DNA of 64,000 nt from Erodium maritimum (GCA_963921825.1 OY997589.1:5518001-5582000); one strand, 5' to 3'; positions 34,072 through 47,392 are shown, counted from the stretch's first letter. The notes: generated from the sequence alone by a model not told the origin. A program made the numbers and translations.

Positions 34072-36489
34072 TCATGAACAAAGCCTTGGCAAGGACCTTG
34101 AGCTTTTCTGGTTTGACATCCTTGACTTCATCACTTTAGCCATCTGGGTCTGCATTTTCCTACAAACACTCTCCAACTCCATCACTCTCCATTGCATCCC
34201 TTGCAGATGTGCTTTGAGCTTCTCATTCTCATCGACCCGGTCGAGCTTCCCTGAATACACCACAATCTGATCAATGGCTTCTTCCTCTTCATCCTCCTCC
34301 TCCTTTCCATTGCTTCCCATTTTAGCAAAACGACCAGAAGAACCAGGGTTCGATCCACATTCATTGATGTTCTTCATCTTCAGTTGCTTAGAGATGAGAC
34401 TTTGGATTGTGGGTTTTGATGGGAACTTAGCATTCTGAGAGAGATGCTTACGAGATTCAGCTGAGAGCTTCCCATGGTTTACTGCACAGCAGATCTCCAT
34501 CCTGTCTGCTTCAGACAACTCTCTATGAACCTAAGAGTAACAAAAGTCACATGTATAAGATTATTATTACAACATTAATGGTAAGAAAATGTAAGCTAGT
34601 ATCGATATGCTACCTCAAGATACATGTCCATAGCTCGATAGATCTCATCGTGCGAGTCCCTAGCAGAGTCAGGCAGGGCCTTAACAAGAGCCCGAAACTT
34701 GGAGGGCTTCAGGCAAGGATCGGGTGCTACTTCAGCTACATACAAATCCATCAAAGATCCAACCTTTCTCAATCTCTCTGGAGAAGCTCGGAACATCTCT
34801 TCACATAGAAAAGCTCTCAAGAGCTTCAGGACAAGGTTCACATCATACAAGCAATTTGTCCCGGGAACGAGGAGATTGTCCAGAGTTGCCTGATCCAGCT
34901 GAGAACCTATCATGCTCTCCACCTTCTTCTTCACGGATTTGCTGGTTTTCAAGCTCAGAGCTGCTCTTAGAGTACTGAACAGACTCTTGATCGAAGCAGA
35001 GCTTCGATCAAGAAGGTAGAGCAGATCAATGGTGGACTCTACAATCTCGCACTTCTCTTCAGATGATCCAGTGCAAGACTTGCACTTTTGGTAGTAAAAG
35101 AGGAACCTACTCAACACAGCATGATCTAGTTTTCTCGAGATCATGGATTTGATCACGGTTTCGAGTAAAATGGGTTTTAAGAGCAAGAGATCCTCAAACC
35201 ACCATGAAGCTCTGAAGAGGCTGTTCTTCAAGCTCTCGGTGCTCCTAGTGTCACATGAAAACCGAAACCCTGAGCTGTCTGTGGAAGAAGTAGAAGGGCA
35301 AGGACTTGCTTCACTGGCTGAAGCAAGCCTCCCAACTAATGAATCCAAGCACTTGTTGAGAACTCCCGAAGAAGTAGCATCAAGAAGTGAGTCTTGGCAT
35401 TGCTTTACAGAATTCAAAAGCTCTGTCCATGTCCAGTAGTTGATTTCCTCAAGTGACTTCTCTGTCTGCTCCAACAAGCTATGGGCTCCGGAGACTGAAT
35501 TGTTCATCTCCATGAAATGTGCACCACAATGCAGAAGGCAAGTATTCGAAGGATCAATCACGAGCCTGCCTTTGTTGTAGCAGAACCTTGATACCAGCTC
35601 AAAACCCTCCGGCCCTCCCGGGAAGTCATGGAAGATGACTTTAAGGTTTTTGGCTGAACTTGCTGCTTTTCCAAACAACTTCCTTAATCTCCCCGAGTGT
35701 TTGGAGATGATTGTCTGAAACAATGTTAGAGAAAAAGATCAACAACTAAGATAACAAAGCAATGATTGTAGTCTGTAGACAAAAAGCCTTGAGAATTGAG
35801 TGTGAGCAACAATGGCAATGAGCTCTAGCTATAAAAGACAAACCAAAAAGAATGTAGTCATTAAATTTGTCAAGATGGGTAAGAAAAGAGAGAGAATCTT
35901 ACAGAAGGGCCTGCAAGAGAATGGTGAAGTCTCTATAAGCAATAAATTTGAGGAAGGAGCAATTTGGAAAAGATGGTTTGGCAAAAGGGTAAAAACCCAA
36001 AGTGGGCTCTCAAAAAGGAGTGAGTACAACAAGCATGAGCATTTAAGGATCATAAGGAAGCAATAAATGACCTAAACCCTACCATTCAGCAAGAAGCCTG
36101 TGAAGACAGTGATGACAAGAAGCCAAAAACAAGTGGAGAAGAAGAAGAAGGAAGGAACTGAGGTTAGGCATGACCCACATCGCTGAGGTTCTAGGTGGAA
36201 AATTTAATGGTGGGCTGGAGGGTACAATCAAAACAGTCATTAACCTTGACATTGACAAAAAAACCTTCCATGAGAATCTGGGGTTTAATGAAGATTAACA
36301 CATTTCACAAACACTTAATAGTACCAAAGACCATCAATTATGAAAAACCCAGAATAAATCTACACCAGTTGAAGCAAATGGAAATCAAATCAGCAAAAGG
36401 AAGAAATAAAGGGAGAAAAGGGTTACCTTGTCCACCAGAAAAGTCTCTTCTCCATTGACATCAACTTGAAGGTCACAGCAAGCTTCCAT
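34072..36489 (-). CDS. NPH3/BTB-domain protein (At3g22104-like)
   Basis: Member of the NPH3/RPT2-like family, plant adaptors that link a BTB domain to CUL3 ubiquitin ligases, several of them in phototropin signalling. Exons on minus: 36427-36489 (MEACCDLQVDVNGEETFLVD + K), 34614-35714 and 34072-34530, all phase-0 junctions with GT-AG borders, giving 540 residues. The BTB fold spans about residues 5-95, with SGRLRKLFGK and FHDFPGGPEGFELVSRFCYN. The NPH3 domain (about 170-420) includes LLVPGTNCLYDVNLVLKLLR, VGSLMDLYVAEVAPDPCLKP and SDEIYRAMDMYLE-type blocks, then VHRELSEADRMEICC. After an acidic run (EEEDEEEEA) comes a predicted coiled coil (about 475-515, ENEKLKAHLQGMQWRVMELE) and a basic Ser-rich tail. 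Domain order and intron positions fit the family. The light-signalling role is inference from the family only. Confidence 0.93.
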
Positions 36490-37855
36490 GACCACAGATG
36501 AAGAAAACCCCCAAAACCCACCTCAAATCAAGAGTCTTTTTTTGGGAACTTGTAGCAGAGAACTAATTTAAGGGGAAAAAATATCAACAACCCATGAAAG
36601 ACAGAGGTGTGAGGAAGTGAGGAGGAAGAGAGAAGAAGACCATATTCTCAGCTATGCAATATGACAAACACAAGGAGGTGAGAGAGTTTTGTAGTGCAAA
36701 TGGGTAGTCACTATTCACCAAATGCTCTTGTTTTCACTAGGAGCCAATTGCAGTAGGAAGCAAAATCACAACTGGGATACAGAGAGAAGACAAGAAAGAC
36801 TCAAAAAATAGTGCCTTTGAGAGAGAGCAACAAGGTGTGTGTCTGTGTCAGGACAGAGAAGAGAGGATAAAATAGTAGAGATAAAGAGGTGTTTTTGCTT
36901 GCTTGTGGTGTGTGACCACTGAGCTCAATCTGATATTACTGCAAAAAAATACATATAAATATATACAAATCTTATAAGCTCAATTAGGAAAATAATATGG
37001 TTATGGAAAAATGTGATTTTTTTTCTTTGGAGAAGAAAGCAAAGCAAGCTTAGAACTCAAGGCTTGTTGCCTGGATTGATGGCTGATCATGTTATTCCAT
37101 TTCCAGCTCTGCAAGCCTCTCTCCCTCCAGCTCCAAACATATATTTTATTTTCTCTCTCTAGGAAAAAAATACTGCTTCTCTCTCTACATGTGGGTGTGT
37201 ATAATGACCAAATTGCCCTCTCTGGACCCTACAAATTGAAGGGTCCATTAAAGGTTTTGTTTTGTCTCTTTCTTCAACAATGGATCATGGTGGAGGGGGC
37301 TTCACTCCATTTTCAAAATTTTCATCTACTGGGTCGATCTTGCTTCTTTTGTTTCTTCTTTTTTGTTAAAATGTTCATATTTTTTCTGGTAAAGGTTGTT
37401 TTGAATCACCTCCTTTTTTTTTCTTTTCTTTTTCATTAAGAATGATTCAATTTAAAGGAGTTGATGTAAAGAGGAGACAGAGGTACTGTTGGTGATATTG
37501 TTGAGACCGTTAGGGTAATTAATTAATAAGTATTCTTCCAGAAAGAGTGTAATAATTAACCAATCATGGTTCCTGATGGTTAAAGCGACGACGTTTATTA
37601 TGTTCCTCCCGTGACAAATTGGTATGGAGTGGTTTCGAATATTGATGTTTTTTTTTGTATTTTCTTAGATGGAACAGCTGATCTATCAGCAGAGTTCCAA
37701 GCAAAACAAAAATTCTTGTTAGGCTGATTTATTTGTTTATATATTTTTGTTACCTACTAATCTTATTTGTTTACCTATATGCTTCTTCATTTCTTTTGAA
37801 AGAGAGAGAATATCATTGATTAAGGGAATAACATCAATGCTCCTAATTAGAAGAG
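36490..37855. other. 5' region of the NPH3-like gene and spacer
   Basis: On minus the first 400 bp upstream of the ATG is CT-rich (GA-rich on plus, 36600-36880), as in many plant leaders. A TATATATTTATATG-type string near 36950-36968 could be a distant TATA element. Beyond 37450 nothing is recognised. Confidence 0.4.
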
Positions 37856-37859
37856 ATAT

Positions 37860-40339
37860 CTAAAACCTCTATAGGGTTTGCAGCTATGACATTCTCCAAT
37901 GAGAAGACGATGGTGGCGACACACGGAGGTCCAACCTCTCAGTTATCTTTTCTGACCCACCGCATCGTACGCATCCTTGTCCTTTGTCGTCAGCCCCGTT
38001 TAGTTTTGCAACGACGACGGATCAAGTCGCGGATTTTTCTGCCCAGGCGAGGGCATGATCTGCTGCACCTCCGGCGACACAAGTACGAGGAGGCGGTCTC
38101 TGGAAAGGATGCCTCTTGGATCGGCCGCGACGCATCATGACACGAACAACGGCGAAAGGGCATCGACTACGTCATCAACGTCTACACCTTATTCCTCCTA
38201 TGAACTCCCCTTCGTGGGCTTCGATTTCCTCTCCACTGCATCTGTTGTTTCAAACAAGCAGTCTGGGGGACGGAGATTCAACGTCATTGGGGTTTGATGG
38301 AGGATGAAGACATCGAGGGTGGGGACACGACCCTCATGGGCGATGGAGGCTTGTGCTTTCTGGAGACGGTGCTGGATCAAGTCGGGCAAGCTTTAGTGAT
38401 CCCGACGATGACGGCTTAGTCGGGAGGTGGACTACCAAACTAAGGTCCCTGATCCACCGAGGAACCAAGGGAGGAATGGTGGGAAGCTTTAAGGTGGGCC
38501 CACTGGGCTTGGGAAAGGAAAAGGTACAATGGGCCTAAGCGCAGTTGGGTCGAACTATGGGCTACCTCCTGCTACCGAGCCGGTTCAGACCGGACCTAGC
38601 TGAGGCTTTCCAAGATGGGAACAATTCCCTTACCGAGGATCGAAGCGAGGAGGCCCAAGAATGGGTCGGGGTCAGCAAGACCATCAAGGCTGATGAAAAG
38701 ACATCGTCAGAAGTGAGGAACAAGACCATACGAACTTGGAGACTTGGGCACACGACTGAGAGACTTACCATACGGGAGGTAGTGGTACCCCCATCAGATA
38801 TTTGCAGACGAGGGCTCATTTTTTCGTACGCAATCGGCGTCAAGGTCATGACCGCGAATACCTTCTTCTAGCATACCTTGGTCGATTGTCTATGTGACCT
38901 CTGGCATCTACAGGACGTAGAAGCTCGCCCCTAGAGGATGGGGTGGTGGGTTTCTTTTTTTCAAACAGCCTAGGAATGAGCTCGTGTCTTAGACATGGAT
39001 CCATGGGCCTTTAGACGGTCCCTGATACTCTTTGCGGAGCTGAGACCCCGCATGTGGCTCTTAGACATTATCTTTACTCATTTCTTGATCTAGACGCACA
39101 TCTCTAATCTTTCTGTAGGAGCGTGGAATAGGGGTGTTGGCTTCTAGTTGGGAAGCACGTTAGGTATCTGCATGACGGTGGATGAAGATGTCGATGACAT
39201 GTGTTGGGGTGACTTCATGAGGATCATGATCCGAGTAGATATCCAACTACCTCTGTAGAGCGATATATGGTTTTGGTTGACATAATCCCAGGTACGAACA
39301 CTACTTCATATACCATATGAACGCCTGATGGCTCACTATTTTGGGTGCAATTGTGTTGCGCATTTATTTTCTTCCTCCCCCTCCGACGGAGGGCACATGG
39401 GTTGTCTCTACGATCTCCGGTGAACCCAAGATCAGTCAGTTCCCAGGCACGTCAGGGAAAGGCAGTTTTATGTACTAACTAGGCTTATCTAGAGGGATCG
39501 TTTGGACAACCGACCCCTAATTTTACACCAGTGGCACCAAACAATCATCTGGTCCGGGACCTGGGGTACAAGATCTATCTTTTCTCGTCATGAGGAACCA
39601 TACTGGATTCCCAAAGAATCCCTCATTTCGAGGTAGAGGCCCCTAGATCCACCCACCGCACCCTAGAGGTTATTCCCACTCCTTTCCAAACAGCCGGACG
39701 GAGGAACACCTAGATAGTCCTTGGACCTAGCCACAACCTCTCTCCTAACAAGAAGGAAGTGATCAGTAAAGGAGGACCAGTTTTGGAGTTAGAGAGCTCT
39801 ATACGCCCCGAGGGGGCATCCAGATTAGAGGAGGGGGGCTACAAAACCCTCACCTCGATCAATGACGAGTCGTGGTCCAGTGGGGGGTCGGCCAACAACA
39901 CCGCCTCACTAGACGTATGGTGGATGTAGTCACACCAAGTTTTGGTATGATATCCTCCTAACACCTCGGGGGCCAGCACTCTCGCGTTCTTGGAGCCCTA
40001 TTTTATCATTTCAGGGAGGACGACGCATGCTGGTACGTTGGGAGAGTATACAGTCCACCTAGGCGCCACTCTAAAAATGGTACAACTTTTTCCCAGCTTC
40101 CTGTTTGGGTTCGCTGTTTCGGTTTCTTCGAACGCTACTACAATATTTACCTCTGAACATCTTAGTGAAACACTTCGGTTTCGAAGCATTTACTTTTAGT
40201 TATTCGCTTCATTTTCCGTTGAGTCCCATGATGTTAGGACCTTTTATCCAATATTTTGGTTTTTGAAATGTGTTGTATCTACTTTGGGTTAGACTGATTG
40301 ATCTCGCTAATATATGGTTACATTTACAGTTAAAAAAAA
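37860..40339 (+). mobile_element. LINE relic with ORF1 remains and A-tail, no reverse transcriptase
   Basis: Starts near CTCTATAGGGTTTGCAGC and ends ACATTTACAGTT plus eight A (40332-40339). ORF1 (the DUF4283/zinc-knuckle type of plant L1 elements) is recognisable in pieces: WAFRRSLILFAELRPRMWLL near 38995-39055, then DFMRIMIRVDIQLPL near 39210-39255, and a worn knuckle YERLMAHYFGCNCVAH near 39320-39365. Many stops and frame changes separate them. Less than 1 kb follows the knuckle before the tail, so the ORF2 reverse transcriptase is absent. Confidence 0.65.
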
Positions 40340-40682
40340 CATATACGCTCCTTAGAATATTTTTGTGAAGTCAAGAAACTTGGTGAACTGTTTCCACCTT
40401 TTACATTGATTGTTACTTCTAGAGTAAAAAGTAAAGGGTAAGTTAGTTATATGTATATGAATTGATCACTCTCGGTAAGAGTTCCCCTCTCTCTTGCACA
40501 TTTCTTTTCTCTTTTCAATAGCACCGCCCCCATTAGTCATAACGATGCCGTCGCCCATGATTACCACCATATGGCTACACTAGCCCGGGTCATTCTACAC
40601 CTCCTACTGCATTTACGGTCGATGGGCCTCGGGACATGCAACCCAAGTGTCCGGTGGAGTTTATAAAAATGCTTTTCCAATC

Positions 40683-43272
40683 TGTCACGCCCCAAATCCG
40701 GCTCTTGCCCGGACTCGAGGCATGACTAGGATAAAACGATTAAAAAGGAAATAACTCAACAGTAACTTCCTGGAAATCTCCAATATAAAAATCAAATCCA
40801 CATAACTCAATTTAAAACATGAATAACCCTCCAGGGGTGTAATAATAATCCTCCAACATGGTTTGTTCAAAACTGAATGAAATAAAAACGAAGTCTCTAC
40901 AAGACACCCATACCAAGAAGCTCCCGAGCCTCTACTCCTCAATCAAGCCTGTAATCACAACAATAAACTCATAGGGGTGAGCTTGCGCTCAGTAGGGAAA
41001 ATACATAACAAGGTGGACTTTAAACTCAATAATTTCATCAGCAAAGTCAACAAGATAATTCTTAACAAACACGGGTAATAGGTAATCCAATCAATGTCGT
41101 GGCACATGAAGTCACCACCCTCCGATCCACATATGATGTGTCCTCTCGGATTTTCCCTCAAATCCAGAGGAGACGCATATCATTGAGGCTACCGGAAACA
41201 ACCCCTTGAGGGCGCTTATAATCGGGATTCTCAGAAACGTCTCCAAGGGATTTTATGTCCTCGGGAACCAAGGTATTACTCCCATAGGAAGCATACACTT
41301 GGGAAATTCAATAATAATTGAGTAACACACTCAAACCGAAACACGAAGCAATCCATTCCCAACAAACACCAATCCACTATCACACATAGCTCACGCATCA
41401 CCGTTTCACCACAACACACAACACATGAATCACATGATCACAACACACGAATCACACAATCACAACTTACCGTTCACTTACCAGTCACGACCCATCGGTG
41501 CATCGATCACCTGATTGCGCGCACCGCTCGGTACAACCAGTCATACTCGATGCTCCAATCAACCATTTAAGGTAACAAACAATCATTCAAATGCATTCAA
41601 CGGTCAAGCACAAGTTTAATCGACCAAACATGTAGACCTTCAATAGAGCATTCAAGCATGCAATTCATCTAGTTCCATTAGACTCTTTAGCCTATCCACT
41701 AAGCAATCAAACAACCAAGCATGTGATCCTAGCACACAACTAATCCGAGAGCTCTTCACAACCTCTCTACCAGTAAATCAATTTCCCAAGTATTGAAAGC
41801 ACACTTCACTAATGGTCATTGTCCTAAGCATGCATACTAGACACTTCCGGTTATTAGTAATTGAAAGACAATTATTCTAGTTATTCGCATCCTATAGGCA
41901 ATTCTAGGACCTTTCCACTTTTATTATCCTAACATGCATACTAAGCATTTAAACGAGAAGTTAAGACTTTCCCTACCTCGTGGTCTTCCTCTCAACACTC
42001 TGATGATAAGCCTGGTGGTCACTACTCCGTTCTTCACACGGGTTCCGGCATGATCTTTGCTCCTCTAGCTCGGTCCCCAAAGTCTTGGACACAAAGAAAT
42101 GCTAATTAGGCTCCACTTAAATAGAAAGAAAGACCCCCAAAACCCTTCCAAAGTTCAGCTCAAAACCAAGGTCAACCAAGGTGAAAAACCCTCAAAGAAA
42201 CCCCCACCCTGCTCGGCCACGGACCTGGTCACGGACCCGTGACGCCAACCCTCACGGTTACCGTCACGGAGCCATGACGAGTGCCGTCACGGACTCCCTC
42301 ACGGAGCCGTGAAGTCGCCCGTCACGGGATCCGTCACGGATCCGTGGCTCTCCAAGGCAGTTTCGCCCTTCTTCAACCTCCAGCTCCTTTTCTCCGAAAA
42401 ACCACCTTCAAACCCCAAATTTTACCACTTCCAACTCCCAAAACAGTCAAACACCTCCAATACTCCTCTACCCATGGTAGGAATCAACAAATAATCAAGT
42501 TTCTAATGATTCATCAAATCATAAACAACTCAAAAGCTCCAACAACTAGGGATTTCCCACAAAAAACCCAACAAAGCTTCTCATCAACAACCTCTCACAC
42601 CATTTCCACTCAAACCCAACAACATCTAGCAATTTCAACCAAGACCCATGAAAAGAGATGAAGGGAAAAGAGAAATAGAGAGTTCCATTACCTCTAGGAG
42701 AGTGAGATGAAGAAGATGGTAAGGATTTGGAGAATGGATGGCTAGAGGAAGACTTCAAGTAGCCTCTGTTTCCTTGTTTCTTCTTCAAAGTCCATGGGAG
42801 CTCCTCTCTCTTGCTCCTCCTCCAAGTTTCGGCTACACCAAGCAAAATAGGTTGGTTTTGTTTTTCCAAACTCATATAATACCTAGATGTGTCAAATGAC
42901 TAGAAACCCTTTAGCTAGAATCCCTTGTAGAAGCTTTTGGGAGGGTATAATGATCCAAGGCCACTCCCCTTTCTCTCTTTCAACCAAAAAGGGACAAGTG
43001 TCCAAGTAGGTTAATTAGTTTTCCAAAATAATTTCCAGCCCAATAAAATAATGCTTTAGTCGATAAAAAGTCCCGTTTTGACTAACATTGACTTCCTCCA
43101 ACATTATACTCATACGAAAGGAATTTATCCCCTTAAGCCAACCGTGATGATGGCTAAGTCGTTTGGGTTCCGTAAAAGCCCCGAGTGACTTCCTGAGTCA
43201 TCGGTTGACTTTTCCGGTAGAAAGTCAAACTTGCTTGTAAAACCACCGGTTCGACCGGGAGCGGGTCTTACA
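40683..43272 (+). mobile_element. Solo LTR, 2590 bp, with 5-bp target duplication
   Basis: Begins TGTCACGCCCCAAATCCGG and ends GGGTCTTACA, so it has the TG...CA form. It is flanked by CAATC on both sides (40678-40682 and 43273-43277). No internal region or second LTR is present: the usual outcome of LTR-LTR recombination. Within it, 42215-42350 carries many CCGTCACGG-type palindromes. Related LTRs lie at 1-1258 and ending at 47392. Small frames inside are not genes. The exact flank match suggests an insertion younger than the LINE it interrupts. Confidence 0.88.
42215..42350. repeat. Clustered CCGTCACGGA/CCGTGAC palindromic words in the LTR
   Basis: About ten variants of (C)CGTCACGG(A) and GGACCCGTGAC occur in 135 bp, able to pair with each other. 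They lie in the presumed U5/R part of the solo LTR. Confidence 0.6.
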
Positions 43273-44889
43273 CAATCCCCCCCACTACCTGTGGTGGCTC
43301 CGACCATGGTAGTCATTGTCTCCTACCAGATCCTATCCCGCCCTCCTCCCTCTCTGATTGCTCATGCCTCGCTTGTTGCGGTGTCCACTTCATCGCCTCT
43401 CCATCCGATGAAGCCACTTTTCACCCTGCATAAGGGGTTTGATGCATGTCCATGGAGGCGGAGGAAGATAGAGTCATCCTAGTACCATGAAACCCTCTAG
43501 CGGAGAGATAGAAGGCCCATACGGCTTTTGGGATGACAGGTCACCTGTTCACTTCTCGACATTACAACTGGTCGATCATGGAAGAACTTATGATGAAAAT
43601 GTGTAACCACCGTTATTTGGTCATCAAAGACCTCGGATGGGGATATCCAGGTTTAACTTCTCCTCTCAGGCGGAGAAGGATAATATTTGGAGGGAGGAAC
43701 TGTGGTCTTTTAAGAGGGCACCGCTCATCCTGGTTGAAATCCAACATCAGGTGAACCAGACCACGCTTCTTTTATCCCGTATCCAGATGTGGGCATGACT
43801 GTTCGACTTGCCCTAGACGACCTGTATGGCGACAATTGGTTTTTAAGTGGGTGAGGCACTAGGGGGCTTCGTGGATACCCAAACAGCCAACTCGGGCATG
43901 TCATTGGGGTATCCTTCGGGTCCAGTTCTAGATTGATTTAGCCACCCCACTCTGTCGTTCCATCTGCATGCACGTCCCGGGTCATGCACGGTCGACTAGG
44001 GCTCACCTCCAATACAAGCACCTTCCATACTTCTGCTTTAAATGTGGATGTGTAGGGCAGGTCGATACTCACTGCCATTGTGGACAACAGACGGGCCACC
44101 CTGTTCCCTTAAATTTGACTTGCCCGTGATGGCGGAGGAGATGGTCGCCCCGCACATAAGTGTTCAACAGGACTGGATAGACAGAAGAAGACTGATCAAC
44201 AACATCGCCAGACCTCATAAGTCTCAGATATGGGTATAGGTTGGAGGTTTAGAGGATCGTACTGTACTAAATCGGACAAGACTTCCCTATTTTATCCCTT
44301 CCGGATGGGGCATCCCTTATTACCCCAGTGACACAAAGATAACCCAGCTCTAGTGCACCCCACTCTGACGGTTACGGACCCAACCGAAGGACCAAAGTGT
44401 TTTTCAGACCACCTGGTTTAACTGATTTATACTCTTGTTTTTACTTACATGCTTGAAGTATTATTATTTTCCTTTGCAAAAAATAGTAGAACGAAATATC
44501 ATGGTCCCGAATACTAGTATACATGTCTATAATGGCGTCAAAACTATATTTTGGACTTCGTGGTCACTCCCATACTCATGTACTCGATATTTCGTACCTA
44601 ATTTTATCAATGAAGTTGCTTAGCAATTCTTCAAAAAAAAAAAATCGTATTGTGTCTCTTAACGGACAATCGTTTTGTAATTAAAAGTTACATTAATGAA
44701 AGTTTCATCATTACTAAAAGAAGAGCATAGCCAACTTTAAAGTCTTACTACATATGTGAATTTTTTCTTGGCACAATAACATCCTTTTCAGCAACAGGAC
44801 AGTTTTTTTGGGCTTCAGTTTACTTATGGGCCGGGTTCATCAGTGATACCGTATGTCCAGCTGAAAGCCCAGACCGCTATTCAAAAATG

Positions 44890-44961
44890 AGGTCCTACCG
44901 GGAGTCGAACCCAGGTCGCTGGATTCAAAGTCCAGAGTGCTAACCACTACACCATAGAACC
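44890..44961 (-). tRNA. trnQ-UUG: tRNA-Gln (anticodon UUG)
   Basis: On minus, 72 nt starting GGTTCTATGGTGTAGTGGTT and ending CCCGGTAGGACC + U. The acceptor stem GGTTCTA pairs with TAGGACC (one G-U). The D arm carries A-box-like TGGTGTAGTGGTTA, the anticodon stem CTGGA/TCCAG encloses CTTTGAA (anticodon TTG), and the T arm is CCTGGGTTCGACTCCCGG. No intron. A nuclear-type gene read by Pol III with intact A and B boxes. A T-run suitable for termination is not adjacent on the 3' side, though TTTTTGA follows within about 10 bases. Confidence 0.93.
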
Positions 44962-46000
44962 ACTTGTGTCAACAATTTATACTAATCAATTTTCATGAAT
45001 ACATTTTCAATATAAGTACGTTCCATTCTAAACTATTCTCCACACATAAAATTAAGGCATGGAGTTGTACATCTTGAATCATTTTTGAAATATGAAGTTT
45101 ATAATCTTTTACCATACCAACACCATAATCTAGAAATAAATATCCGTATCATACGATAAGCATAAACCAAACAGGGTATACCTTACTAGTACTTAGATCT
45201 CCGGAGTACTTCGACCGACGATTCTTCCTGACCACGACTTCTTGCCTTTACAGGTAGCTTGCCAAGAGATAGCTCAACCCGAGTTCTTGAAGCTTTAGAT
45301 CCGTAGACTGGAAGGTTTGGTACTGATTGTTTTCTAAGAATATATTTTCTAGAATCAATGGTGTTTATTTGGTCTAGGATTGTAGATGTAAGTGGGAGGT
45401 TTTAGCTGCTTATTTTGCAAGAAACTTTCAGAGGAAATTTTGATGCATTGATTTTTTCGATGATCTAATACAAGGGCTGATGCTCCTTATATAGAGTTCC
45501 TCAGCCAATCTACATCTAGACAAATGGATTTTTCTATTTTACAAGTGTATTCTTCATATCCTTCTTTTCTTCTTGACCATTGCTTTTTCTTTATTGGTGT
45601 CTTCTCATCACATGGGTATGCATATCTTAAATATTCTTTGTCGGGCATATTTTCTTTATGTTTTCTCATCTTTTTCTTCTAGTCTTCATTACTGCCTTCC
45701 ATGATTGACGTTTCAGGTAGTCTCTTGAGTTTGTTGGGCTTTTGCTTCTTGGCTATTGAGCTGGGCTTGAGTCGATATATCTAACTTGGGCTTGAGTCTA
45801 TATCTTTGAATTGGTTTTTCTTCTGAATCATTCTTACATCCGCATATCTGAGTTTGGGCTTTTGCTTCTTGTAAGATCTATGAATACATTTACAAAATAA
45901 GTGTTATTTCACCAATCTCATAGAGCCGGTGTTTACGATCCGGTTATATGACAAAAAAAAACATTTTAAAGCTTCATCAAACCCAAACGTTATTAAAATA
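44962..46000. other. Spacer, nothing recognised
   Basis: It contains a short direct repeat TTGGGCTTTTGCTTCTTG (near 45736 and 45852). No gene supported. Confidence 0.4.
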
Positions 46001-46009
46001 TATGGGAAT

Positions 46010-47392
46010 TCGGTGCCTCTCCCTTAGCTTTGTGAAGCAATCTGCCTCGACTTGGGGTTTTTGGGTTTTAATCTACTGTGTTTAACTTCTTTTCTTCTCT
46101 TATTCCTTTACCGGAGGAGGATCATCGAGGTATCTAAGGTAATTCTCCCTCGTTGGATCGTCGGTGGTGTTGGCCACCGGCGTGTTACTTCCGATAATTG
46201 AGCAGTGCAGATTTTTATAAATCCGGAAACCCTAAGTCGTTCGTGTAGAACAAGGGTCCTTCTACTCTCTACCTTCTGTGGTGGGCTCGTTACACGTCAT
46301 GAGTCTCATTCTGAACTCATCTTTTCTGAAAAGGATTCGGAGGTCACCGGTATGGTACCTACACTGAGGGGGTATGCCGGTGTGAGGTAGTACATAGGCC
46401 GATGATTTGCGTACCGGTATGGTACCTATACCGAGGGGGTATGCCGGTGTGGGGTAGTACCTAGGCCGATGATTTGTGTACCGGTATGGTACCTACACCG
46501 AGGGGGTATGCCGGTGTTGGATAGTACTTAAGCCGAGGGATTGTGTTCACCCCGATGTGAATCCCGGGAAGACGTCTAGGCCGAAGGGAATTCCGGTATG
46601 ACGCAATATTGTTTACCCTGCAGGGATTGTTACTTGTTGCTTCACCCCGAGTGTATGCATTCCTGCGGGAGCATTTCCGGGAGGTTATCGTGTTTCGCCC
46701 CGATGATCTACGGTCCTTTGGGGACATTTCTGAGAATCCCGACGATATGTGTCCTTTTAGGGATGTTTCCGGTAGCCTCGACGTATGTGTCTCCTCTGGA
46801 CCGAGGGGAAATCCGACATGACACAATGACAAATTGTGGATCGGAGTTTTGTGGTTTAAGTTATCGACGTGACATTTAAATTGCTCTCTTTTTAGTTGTT
46901 TTTATTAAAGATTGCAATGTCTCTCTTTGATCTCCTTGAGTTACTGTTTTATTTAAGCATTGTAATTCTTATTGATCTCTATTTATAGCATCTTTTTGGT
47001 TAATCGTACTAATTGTAATTTTTGGTTAATTGTTCAAATTTCGGGTTTTATTACCAAGTGGAGGTTTCCTTTACTTTAATATTTTCCCTCCTGAGCGTAA
47101 GCTCACCCCCTTCTTGTTTATTGTTGTACATGTTATCTTGATGAGTAGACCTAGAGGTGATCTTAGGGCTCGGGAGCTCCTGGAGGTTTCGGGAGTTGTT
47201 ATGCTTAGAGACGTACTGTATTTGCACCAAACTATTTTTTTTATGTTGTTCTGTTGAGCTTTTGATTCTAAATTTTGAACTGAACTTAAGTTTTGCGAGA
47301 TTGTATTATTAAATTCCTTTTCAGTTATTGTTTAAATTATTTCTCTGAGTTCACGTCTCGAGTCCGGTCAAAATCGGATTTGGGGCGTGACA
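46010..47392 (-). mobile_element. Related LTR, minus strand, inner end unclear
   Basis: Fossil LTR. Its TGTCACGCCCCAAATCCG terminus (minus) ends at 47392. The GAGCGTAAGCTCACCCCC block at about 47092-47110 matches the two other LTR copies. The opposite border could not be fixed; 46010 is approximate. It contains a 67-bp tandem repeat. Confidence 0.6.
46346..46546. repeat. Tandem repeat, three copies of 67 bp
   Basis: Units begin ACCGGTATGGTACCTA at 46346, 46413 and 46480 and include GAGGGGGTATGCCGGTGT. It occupies the same part of the LTR as the arrays at 117-467 in the first copy, though the units differ. Confidence 0.88.

Larger units (their letters stand above)
40450..44644 (+). mobile_element. 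LINE relic split by a solo LTR
   Basis: The LINE body resumes at 43278 after the LTR. Near 43655-43800 it reads FNFSSQAEKDNIWREELWSF, KRAPLILVEIQHQVNQTTLL and LSRIQMW, a clear ORF1 DUF4283 segment, followed near 44025-44090 by a knuckle-like FKCGCVGQVDTHCHCG. Stops interrupt it. The 3' end is TTTATCAATGAAGTTGC then 12 A (44633-44644). No reverse transcriptase lies between the knuckle and the tail. The 5' part (40450-40677) is short and its start approximate. Confidence 0.65.

Noticed and set aside
42281-42661. 126-codon frame
   Set aside because: Located in the solo LTR, low complexity (Ser/Thr/Gln-rich), no homology recognised.
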